Shown here: in pieces, positions 13,328-19,929 of the stretch | Layout of the letters: each line of letters starts with the position of its first letter | How positions within the stretch are numbered: the first letter of the stretch is position 1 | From: an uncultured Myxococcales bacterium | GTDB taxonomy: Bacteria > Myxococcota_A > Polyangia > Polyangiales > Houyiibacteriaceae | Assembly: GCA_937893795.1 (NCBI GenBank) | Contig: CALCTH010000070.1 | Span: 1-36,158, forward strand | Length of the DNA: 36,158 nucleotides | Direction: 5' to 3' | Notes under the pieces: model-generated | What the model saw: the letters and a program-made list of their open reading frames with translations, nothing else | Told to the model about the DNA's origin: nothing | Databases searched by the model: none | Position numbers and translations under genes: made by a program

Positions 13328-13380
13328 GACTCTCACCTACTCTCACTTTGAGAGCAGCGCGACTCTCATTTTGAGAGTCG
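13328..13380. promoter_or_regulatory. Tandem palindromic operators (probable activator binding sites)
   Basis: Three copies of one element are seen. Site A (13340-13354) is CTCTCA-CTT-TGAGAG. Site B (13360-13380) is a perfect palindrome with 9-bp arms, CGACTCTCA and TGAGAGTCG, around TTT. A third half-site, GACTCTCA, lies at 13328-13335 and overlaps the ribosome binding site of the divergent activator gene. The centres of A and B are 23 bp apart, about two helical turns. They end about 75 bp upstream of the sigma-54 promoter of the pirin gene, the usual distance for an upstream activating sequence. I infer that the divergent activator binds here, activating the pirin operon and probably limiting its own expression. 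Confidence 0.8.
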
Positions 13381-13452
13381 TCCACCCCCCCTCCGATACC
13401 CACCCCCAATAATCCCAAACACTTAGGCGCCAGAGCCGTCGCAGGTTGAGAT

Positions 13453-13469
13453 CTGGCATGGGCATCGCA
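13453..13469 (+). promoter_or_regulatory. Sigma-54 (-24/-12) promoter for the pirin/fusion operon
   Basis: CTGGCATGGGCATCGCA matches the sigma-54 consensus YTGGCACGRNNNTTGCW at all but two defined positions. The invariant GG (13455-13456) and GC (13467-13468) are exactly 10 nt apart. The predicted start of transcription is near 13480, 36 nt before the pirin ATG and upstream of its AGGAGG. With the operators at 13328-13380 and the sigma-54 activator gene next door, this is a complete regulatory unit. Confidence 0.82.
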
Positions 13470-13515
13470 ATGGATGAGGGTGCGCGGTCGACACCCCGCG
13501 CAGGAGGACCCCACG

Positions 13516-14214
13516 ATGATGACCATCCGCCGTTCGAACGAGCGCGGCGACGCGAACCACGGCTGGCTGCGCTCCAAGCACACCTTCAGTTTCGCGAACT
13601 ACTACGACCCGCGGCACATGGGCTTCCGCAGCCTGCGCGTGATCAACGAGGACCGCGTCGCCGGAGGCGCCGGCTTCCCCACGCACCCGCACCGAGACAT
13701 GGAGATCCTCTCCTACGTCCTCGAAGGCGCCCTCGAGCACAAGGACACGCTCGGCACCGGGAGCGTGATTCGCCCCGGCGACGTGCAGCGCATGTCCGCC
13801 GGCACCGGCGTCGCCCACAGCGAGTACAACCACTCGCGGGACGAAGGCGTCCACTTCCTCCAGATCTGGCTGCTCCCGGGCCAGCGCGCGATCACCCCCA
13901 GCTACGAGCAGAAGAACTTCTCCCGCGATGAGAAGCTCAACCGCCTCCGTCTCGTCGCCTCCCCCGACGGTCGCGACGGCTCGCTCACGATCCACCAGGA
14001 CGCCGAGCTCTACGTCGGGCTCCTCTCACCCAACGCCGAGGTCACCCACCACCCCGCCAAGGGACGTGGCGTGTGGGTCCAGGTCGCACGCGGCGCCATC
14101 GAGCTGAACGGCGAGCGCCTGGACGCCGGCGACGGCGCCTCCTTCGAGGACATGGACGCCGTCACCCTCAAGGGCCTCGAGGACGCCGAAGTCCTCGTCT
14201 TCGACCTGGCCTGA
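13516..14214 (+). CDS. Pirin family cupin protein (YhhW-type, quercetinase-like)
   Basis: A 232-residue bicupin of normal YhhW length. The metal ligands are all present and fall at the E. coli YhhW positions: His57 and His59 in THPHRDME, His101 and Glu103 in GTGVAHSEYN. Long matches to YhhW include ANHGWL, HTFSFANYYDP, MGFxxLRVIN, YVLEGxxEHKD, ITPSYEQ and DGSLxxHQD. YhhW has quercetin 2,3-dioxygenase activity in vitro; the natural substrate of most pirins is not known. A strong AGGAGG (13502-13507) sits 8 nt before ATG 13516, which decides the start over upstream GTG 13474. It is the first gene behind the sigma-54 promoter and is followed by the triple-fusion enzyme, so it probably serves or protects the same aromatic-compound response. 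Confidence 0.92.
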   Translation: MMTIRRSNERGDANHGWLRSKHTFSFANYYDPRHMGFRSLRVINEDRVAGGAGFPTHPHRDMEILSYVLEGALEHKDTLGTGSVIRPGDVQRMSAGTGVAHSEYNHSRDEGVHFLQIWLLPGQRAITPSYEQKNFSRDEKLNRLRLVASPDGRDGSLTIHQDAELYVGLLSPNAEVTHHPAKGRGVWVQVARGAIELNGERLDAGDGASFEDMDAVTLKGLEDAEVLVFDLA

Positions 14215-14217
14215 TCC

Positions 14218-14255
14218 CGACGCCGGGCGCTTCCGCCGCGAAGCGTCCGGCGTCG
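14218..14255 (+). other. Long hairpin between pirin and fusion genes
   Basis: A 16-bp stem is formed by CGACGCCGG (14218-14226) pairing with CCGGCGTCG (14247-14255), then one G-U pair, then CGCTTC (14228-14233) with GAAGCG (14240-14245), around a 6-nt loop. It begins 3 nt after the pirin stop codon. No U-tract follows, so it is more likely an mRNA-stabilising or processing element that sets the ratio of the two proteins than a full terminator. This role is inferred. Confidence 0.6.
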
Positions 14256-14334
14256 CCCCGTGTACCCAAGCGAGGTCCCTTGTCGGCCTCCCCCTCGCGT
14301 CCGAAAGCAGCCTCACCCGACCCCGGAGACCTCC

Positions 14335-17300
14335 ATGAGCGGCAAGCCCATCGTCCACCGCGACCCTCCCCCCGCCGAGCCCGACGCCCGGCGCTTCGAC
14401 AGCCACCGCGGTGGCGCGCGCATCCTCTTCGGCCCCGGTGCCTTCACCGAGCTCCCCTCGCTCCTTCCCGCAAGCGTGCGGAGAGTGCTCGTGGTCGTCT
14501 CGCCCGGGCAGCGCGCACTCGGCGAACGCGCCCTCGGCCTCCTCGGGGACCGCGCGGCCGGCCTCTTCGCCGAGGCCACCCCCCAGGTGCCCGAGGCGTC
14601 CGTCGCCGACGCCGCGAGGGCCCTCGCCGGCGCGGACGCCGTCGTCGCGCTCGGCGGCGGCTCGGCTATCGGCCTCGGAAAGGCGCTGGCGTTGCGAAGC
14701 GGCGACCTCCATTTCGTCGCCGTCCCCACGACCTACGCGGGCTCCGAGATGACGCCCATCTACGGCATCACGGGCGCGGACGGGAAGGTCACGGGACGCG
14801 ACGAGCGCGTGCGCCCGAAGGCCGTGCTCTACGACCCCGAGCTCACGCTGGGGCTCCCGGTGCCCGTGTCCATGGCCAGCGGCCTCAACGCCATGGCCCA
14901 CGCCGCCGAGGCCCTCTACGCCCCCGGCGTCGACCCGCTCGTCGCGCTCACCGCGGAGGAGGCCCTCCGCACCCTCCACGGCGCCCTCCCCCGCGTGAAG
15001 GACGCGCCGGACGACGTGCGGGCCCGCGCCGACGCGCTCTACGGCGCCCACCTCGCCGGCCACGTGCTCTCGGAGAGCACCATGGGCCTGCACCACAAGC
15101 TCGCCCACGTGCTCGGCGGCCGCTTCGGCCAGCCGCACGCCGAGACCCACGCCGCCCTGCTGCCCCACGTCGTCGCCTACAACCACGACGGGGCGAAGCC
15201 CGCGATGCGACGGCTACGCCGGGCGCTCGGCCTCTCGCCCGGCGGCGACCCGGCGAGCGCGCTCCACGACTTCACCCTCGCGCTCGAGGCACCGACGCGC
15301 CTCGCGTCCTTCGCGGCGGAGGACGTCCCGGACGCCGCGCGCCGCGCGACGTCCCAGGCCTATCCGAACCCCGTGCCGCTCGACGAGGCCGGGCTCCGCG
15401 CGCTGCTCCACGACGCGCGCCTCGGCCTCCGCCCACGCACCGGCGCGTGCACCCTGGAGCTGCCGAGCGCCGGTCATCACGGGCCGCTCCCGCTCCGGCG
15501 CCGCGGAGCCTCCCTCGAGGACGCCCAGGTGGCCCTCGTCGCGGTCCACGGCCGCGGCAGCGACGCCGAGCAGTTCATGGACCGCCTCGAGGCCATCCTC
15601 GGTGCCGAAGACGGGCGCCAGGCCGAGCGCGTCGCGCTGCTCGCCGTACAGGCCGAGGACCGGAGCTGGTACCCGAAGGGCTTCCTCGCGGCCGAGACCG
15701 AAAATGGCCCGCAGCTCGAGAGCGCGCTGGCAAAGGTGGAGGCCGCCCTCGGCCACGCCGCCGCCGCCCTCGGCCCGGAGCGCGTCGTCGTCGCCGGCTT
15801 CTCCCAGGGCGCTTGCCTCGCGCTGACCGCCGCCGGTGAATGGCACCGGAAGGGCGGCTCCAACCTCGGCGGGGTCGCGGCCTTCAGCGGCGCGCTCATC
15901 GGCGACACGCTCGACGCCCATCTCCCGGAGCGCATGGAGGGCCAGCGCATCGTGCTCCGCGGTGCCCGGGACGACGAGTGGGTGCCCACGGATCGCCTCG
16001 TTGCCAGCGCAGAGGCCCTCATCGCGCGCGGCGCACGCCTCGACTTCGCGGTGGAGGCCGGCGCCGCACACGCCATCAGCGAGACCTCGAAGCAGAAGCT
16101 CCGCGGCCTCGTCGCCTCCGCCCGCGCCGGCGCGCTCCCGGCCGTGTACCGCCCCGGCGACACGCTCACCTACCAGACCGGCTTCCGCGCCACGATGCAG
16201 AGCGAAGCCCTCCCCGGCGCCCTCCCGACGGAGCAGGCCTCGCCACGCCAGCCGGCCTACGGCCTCCATGCCGAGCAGGTGAACTCGGTCGGCTTCACGG
16301 TGAAGCGCGAGCTCAACCTCCGGACCTGGCTCTACCGCATCCGGCCCAGCGTGCTGCAGTCGGACTTCACGCCCTACGCGGGCAACCCGCGCTTCGTCGG
16401 CCGCTTCGACGAGGGTATCCCGGACCCGAACCTCCGGCGCTGGAAGCCCCAGCCCATCCCGACGGAGGGTCGCGTCGACTTCGTCGATGGCCTCGTGACC
16501 TTCGCCGGTCAGGGCGACCCCGATACGCGCCAGGGCCTCGCCATTCACCTCTACGCCTGCAACGCGTCCATGGAGGACCGCGTCTTCTACGACGCCGACG
16601 GCGAGCTCCTCGTCGTCCCGCAGGAGGGCGCGCTGCGCGTGCGCACCGAGCTCGGCCTCCTCGACGTGGCCCCCGGACAGGCGCTCGTGCTCCCGAAGGG
16701 CATCAAGTTCGCCGTCGCGCTCACCGACGGCCGGGCGCGCGGCTACGTGCTCGAGTCCTACGCCGGCGCCTTCCGGCTCCCGGAGCGCGGCCCCATCGGC
16801 GCCAACGGTCTCGCGGACGGCCGGCACTTCGAGGCGCCCGTCGCCTCCTTCGAGCACGCGCTCCGCCCGACCGAGCTCATCGCGAAGACCGCCGGCTCGC
16901 TCCATCGCGCCACCATGGACCACTCGCCCTTCGACGTGGTCGCCTGGTGGGGGAACTGGGCGCCCTACCGCTACGATCTCCTCCGCTACAACGCCATGGG
17001 GACGGCGACCTGGGACCACCCGGATCCCTCGCTGCAAACCGTGCTCACGGTCCCCTTCGACGACGACGGCAACAACCTCGCCGACTTCGTCGCCTTCCGC
17101 GGTCGCTGGGACGTCGCCGAGCACTCCTTCCGGCCGCCCTACTTCCACCGCAACGCGGCGAGCGAGTTCAACGGCATCGTCTCCATGCCCGGCGGCAAGG
17201 GGAGCAAGGGCTTCGTCCCCGGCTGCGCGTTCTTCACCCCGAACCTCACGGGCCACGGCGTCGCCTCGAGCGCCGTCGCGCACCAGTACGCGATGAGCGA

Positions 17301-17481
17301 CGAGGAGGCCGACCGCCCCTTGCGCGGAAGCGACGAGAGCCTCTGGGTGATGTTCGAGTCCATCCTCACGCTCCGCGTGATGCCCTGGATGCTCGGCGCC
17401 GAGCACGAGGATCGGGACTTCCGAAGCCTCTTCACGGCCACGCCCGTGCCCTACGCGGGTCCGGACGAGGGATCCGCGTAG
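14335..17481 (+). CDS. Triple fusion: maleylacetate reductase / PF02230-type hydrolase / homogentisate dioxygenase-like
   Basis: One uninterrupted frame encodes 1048 residues, joined by very short linkers. Residues 1-365 are a maleylacetate reductase (iron-ADH fold): GGGS (107-110), PTTYAGSEMTPIYG (131-144), SGLNAMAHAAEALYA (182-196) and HHKLAHVLGGRFGQPHAETH (253-272). Residues about 383-597 are a phospholipase/carboxylesterase-type alpha/beta hydrolase: HGRGSD, nucleophile Ser490 in GFSQG, Asp547 and His579. Residues about 606-1048 are a homogentisate 1,2-dioxygenase-like domain with iron ligands His938, Glu944, His974 and catalytic His895; the substrate Tyr (human Tyr350) is Gly953. Expected chemistry is ring opening, hydrolysis, then NADH-dependent reduction of maleylacetate to 3-oxoadipate; the ring substrate is inferred. 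GGAG (14325-14328) precedes ATG 14335. The gene follows pirin, probably in one sigma-54-driven operon. Confidence 0.93.
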   Translation: MSGKPIVHRDPPPAEPDARRFDSHRGGARILFGPGAFTELPSLLPASVRRVLVVVSPGQRALGERALGLLGDRAAGLFAEATPQVPEASVADAARALAGADAVVALGGGSAIGLGKALALRSGDLHFVAVPTTYAGSEMTPIYGITGADGKVTGRDERVRPKAVLYDPELTLGLPVPVSMASGLNAMAHAAEALYAPGVDPLVALTAEEALRTLHGALPRVKDAPDDVRARADALYGAHLAGHVLSESTMGLHHKLAHVLGGRFGQPHAETHAALLPHVVAYNHDGAKPAMRRLRRALGLSPGGDPASALHDFTLALEAPTRLASFAAEDVPDAARRATSQAYPNPVPLDEAGLRALLHDARLGLRPRTGACTLELPSAGHHGPLPLRRRGASLEDAQVALVAVHGRGSDAEQFMDRLEAILGAEDGRQAERVALLAVQAEDRSWYPKGFLAAETENGPQLESALAKVEAALGHAAAALGPERVVVAGFSQGACLALTAAGEWHRKGGSNLGGVAAFSGALIGDTLDAHLPERMEGQRIVLRGARDDEWVPTDRLVASAEALIARGARLDFAVEAGAAHAISETSKQKLRGLVASARAGALPAVYRPGDTLTYQTGFRATMQSEALPGALPTEQASPRQPAYGLHAEQVNSVGFTVKRELNLRTWLYRIRPSVLQSDFTPYAGNPRFVGRFDEGIPDPNLRRWKPQPIPTEGRVDFVDGLVTFAGQGDPDTRQGLAIHLYACNASMEDRVFYDADGELLVVPQEGALRVRTELGLLDVAPGQALVLPKGIKFAVALTDGRARGYVLESYAGAFRLPERGPIGANGLADGRHFEAPVASFEHALRPTELIAKTAGSLHRATMDHSPFDVVAWWGNWAPYRYDLLRYNAMGTATWDHPDPSLQTVLTVPFDDDGNNLADFVAFRGRWDVAEHSFRPPYFHRNAASEFNGIVSMPGGKGSKGFVPGCAFFTPNLTGHGVASSAVAHQYAMSDEEADRPLRGSDESLWVMFESILTLRVMPWMLGAEHEDRDFRSLFTATPVPYAGPDEGSA

Positions 17482-17600
17482 CCGCGTCGTGTCGACGCAG
17501 CCGCTCCGGCCACGTTGTGTCACGCCGTGCCGCGACCGGGACCCCTGCCTGAGATCATTGACGAAAGCGCGGTGGCACGCGCCCTGCTTCGAGGACGCCC

Positions 17601-19307
17601 ATGCATCTTCGCCACGCCTTCCCCCTGGCCCTCGCGGGTCTCATGGCCGCGGGGCTCACGCTCCAGCCGGCGCCCGCCGCGGCCTGCGGCGGCTTCTTCT
17701 GCGACAACAACCAGCCGGTCAACCAGCAGGCCGAGCGCATCATCTTCGCCCAGGAGCCGGACGGGACGGTCACGGCCGTCATCCAGATCCAGTACGCGGG
17801 CCCTTCGGAGCGCTTCGCCTGGATGCTCCCGGTGAGCGGCCGGCCGGACATCGCCGTGTCGTCGAACGCGGCCTTCACACGCCTGCAGGCCGTCTCGAAC
17901 CCCATCTACCAGCTCAACGACACGGTCGAGGGCACCTGCCGCGAGGACGACTTCGCCTTCGGTGGTGGGGCTCCGAGCTCGGACATGATCGCCGTCGACA
18001 TGGGGACGGCGGACCCGGGCTCCGAGAACGTCACCGTCGTCGACCAGGGCTCGGTGGGTCCCTACGACTTCGTGCTCATCTCCATCGACCCGGACGCGGC
18101 GGACCTCGTCGCGTTGGCCATCGAATGGCTGCAGGACAACGGCTACGACGTGCCCGACATGGGCTCGGACGTGCTCCGCCCGTATCTCGAGGCGGGCCAG
18201 AACCTCCTCGCCTTCCGGCTGACGAAGGGCAACGACGCCGGGGCCATTCGTCCCGTACGCCTGAGCTTCGGCGAGGGCCTGCCCTCGATCCCCCTTCGTC
18301 CGACGGCCGTTGCCACGGTGCCCGACATGGGCATCCTCGTCTGGGTCCTCGGCCCGAGCCGCGCCGTCCCCGCCAACTACCGCTCCCTCGAGCTCAACGA
18401 AGCGCTGATCAACTGGATCAGCCCCGGCCCGACCTACGATGCCGTCGTGACCCGCGCGGCCAACGAGGCCCAGGGCCAGGGCTTCGTCACCGAGATGAGC
18501 GGCAGTGCGCCGGAGCTCGGCGCGTTCATCTGGAGCGAGGGCGAAGAGGACCTCTGGGACGAGCTCCGAACGCAGAGCTGGACCGACCGCGAGGGCGCGC
18601 TCATCGACATGAGCCAGCGCTTCTTCTTCCTCGACGGCATGCGCGAGGTCCTCGGCACCCACCTCACGCCGCCCGAGGGCATCAGCGAGGACGAGTTCTT
18701 CGGGTGCATCGGCTGCTACATCGGCTTCGACGTGGTCGACGTGGAGGGCTTCGAGCCCGCGAGCTTCCTCGAGGACGTGGCCTCGGAGGTGATCGATCCG
18801 ATGGTCGAGACCCAGGCCCTCTTCGAGCGCACGGCCGTGCAGACCCGCCTCTACACGACCATGAGCGCGGACGAGATGACCATGGACCCGGTCTTCGACT
18901 TCAACGCGGACCTGCCCGAGGTTTCGAACCAGCACACGGCCGACCGATTCATCGAGTGCTCCCCCGCGGTCTCGCGCTTCGAGGCGCCCTGGCGCGTGGA
19001 GCTCGCGAGCGGGGACGTGCTCCGCGGTGAGGGCGGCGGCTGGCCCTTCGACCTCGCGACGACGGACATGCCCGCGAGCGCCGTGATCAAGCGCGTCGGT
19101 CCGACCGGCACCGGGGAAGGCAACATCGAGGAGGACAACCGGGAGGTCATCAGCCGGGCGCTGGTCGCCCACAACCGCACCATCCCCGGACCGCCCGTGC
19201 GGAGCTCGGGCTTCTGCTCCGCGAGCCCCGCGGGCCAGTCGGCGGCAGGCTTCGGCATCCTCGGCCTCGCGCTCGGCGCCCTGCTCCTGCGGCGTCGCTG
19301 GGCCTGA
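17601..19307 (+). CDS. DUF2330 secreted protein with MYXO-CTERM-like anchor
   Basis: A 568-residue exported protein of unknown function. A signal peptide (about 1-28, ending PAPAAA) is followed by CGGFFCDNNQPVNQQAERIIFA, the hallmark opening of DUF2330, and then the long body with YAGPSERFAWMLPVSG. The C-terminus has a Cys (GFCSAS), a hydrophobic segment (AAGFGILGLALGALLL) and RRR at the very end, the layout of the MYXO-CTERM surface-sorting tail of myxobacteria. Cys residues in FFGCIGCYIGF add a second CxxC pair. The protein is probably held in the envelope or displayed on the surface. GAGG lies 6-7 nt before ATG 17601. A lipoprotein gene starts 5 bp after its stop, so the two are likely co-transcribed. 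Confidence 0.85.
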   Translation: MHLRHAFPLALAGLMAAGLTLQPAPAAACGGFFCDNNQPVNQQAERIIFAQEPDGTVTAVIQIQYAGPSERFAWMLPVSGRPDIAVSSNAAFTRLQAVSNPIYQLNDTVEGTCREDDFAFGGGAPSSDMIAVDMGTADPGSENVTVVDQGSVGPYDFVLISIDPDAADLVALAIEWLQDNGYDVPDMGSDVLRPYLEAGQNLLAFRLTKGNDAGAIRPVRLSFGEGLPSIPLRPTAVATVPDMGILVWVLGPSRAVPANYRSLELNEALINWISPGPTYDAVVTRAANEAQGQGFVTEMSGSAPELGAFIWSEGEEDLWDELRTQSWTDREGALIDMSQRFFFLDGMREVLGTHLTPPEGISEDEFFGCIGCYIGFDVVDVEGFEPASFLEDVASEVIDPMVETQALFERTAVQTRLYTTMSADEMTMDPVFDFNADLPEVSNQHTADRFIECSPAVSRFEAPWRVELASGDVLRGEGGGWPFDLATTDMPASAVIKRVGPTGTGEGNIEEDNREVISRALVAHNRTIPGPPVRSSGFCSASPAGQSAAGFGILGLALGALLLRRRWA

Positions 19308-19312
19308 GGACG

Positions 19313-19792
19313 ATGCGCGCGCGACTCCTCGCCTGCCTCCTCGGCGTCATCGCGTGCGGTGACGCCGAGGATCCGGCGGCCGCCTCCCTGGAGCTCGGCA
19401 CCGGGTCCTGGCGCTTCGAAGCCCTCGACGACGGCCAGGACGTCGAGCTGATTCGCGGCGCCCAGGGCGGCTGGCACGTATGGGTGTCGTTCCGGGTGCG
19501 CGGCGTCGCCGAGGACCGCGCGCCGCTCGCCTTGAGCATCCAACCGGCCGATGAGAGCCGCCCCCCGGACAGGGCGGACGTGCAGCTCCTCCTCGACCGG
19601 GCCGACGACGAGGGCTTTCGCCGCTACATCGGCTGGACCGGCATCGTGCCGGACCCTGCCTGCCTCGTGGGCGAGCTCGTACGCCTCGAGGCCACCATGG
19701 AGCGGCCGGACGGCACGCGGCTGCGCTCCGAGCGCGACGTGCGGCTCCTCGGCGGCACCTACCCGCCAGGCGCCTGCGACGGCGGCCGCTGA
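19313..19792 (+). CDS. Small hypothetical lipoprotein
   Basis: A 159-residue protein with a short signal peptide (MRARLLACLLGVIAC) ending in an acceptable lipobox (VIAC, Cys15) and an acidic residue at +3 of the mature form (CGD). The mature part looks like a single beta-sandwich: alternating strands GGWHVWVSFRVRGV, DRAPLALSIQPA, RRYIGWTGIVPD and VRLEATMERPDG. I do not recognise the family. It starts 5 bp after the DUF2330 gene and is followed by an intrinsic terminator, so it is the last gene of a two-gene unit and may work with the DUF2330 protein at the cell envelope. Confidence 0.75.
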   Translation: MRARLLACLLGVIACGDAEDPAAASLELGTGSWRFEALDDGQDVELIRGAQGGWHVWVSFRVRGVAEDRAPLALSIQPADESRPPDRADVQLLLDRADDEGFRRYIGWTGIVPDPACLVGELVRLEATMERPDGTRLRSERDVRLLGGTYPPGACDGGR

Positions 19793-19810
19793 ACGGGCCC
19801 GCCCGACGAG

Positions 19811-19843
19811 AAGGCCCGCGAGCGGAAGTTCGCGGGCCTTTTC
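19811..19843 (+). terminator. Intrinsic terminator after the DUF2330/lipoprotein unit
   Basis: A perfect 11-bp stem, AAGGCCCGCGA (19811-19821) with TCGCGGGCCTT (19830-19840), closes an 8-nt loop and runs into TTTTC. It lies 19 bp after the stop codon of the lipoprotein gene and is the clearest Rho-independent terminator in the window. Confidence 0.88.
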
Positions 19844-19929
19844 ACATGCTTGGGCGGCGCGCGGCGAAAGGGGCGCCGCTCCGGTAACACCTTTCGACCT
19901 CGAGCCGGCCGTATACAAGCGCTGGCGGC

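Noticed and set aside
17484-17498. Small inverted repeat GCGTCG-TGT-CGACGC after the triple-fusion gene as a terminator
   Set aside because: Only a 6-bp stem and no T-tract; too weak to call.
17572-17588. A -24/-12-like sequence (TGGCACG then CTGCT, GG-N10-GC) before the DUF2330 gene
   Set aside because: The predicted transcript would begin about 2 nt before the ATG, leaving out its ribosome binding site. Probably a chance match in GC-rich DNA.
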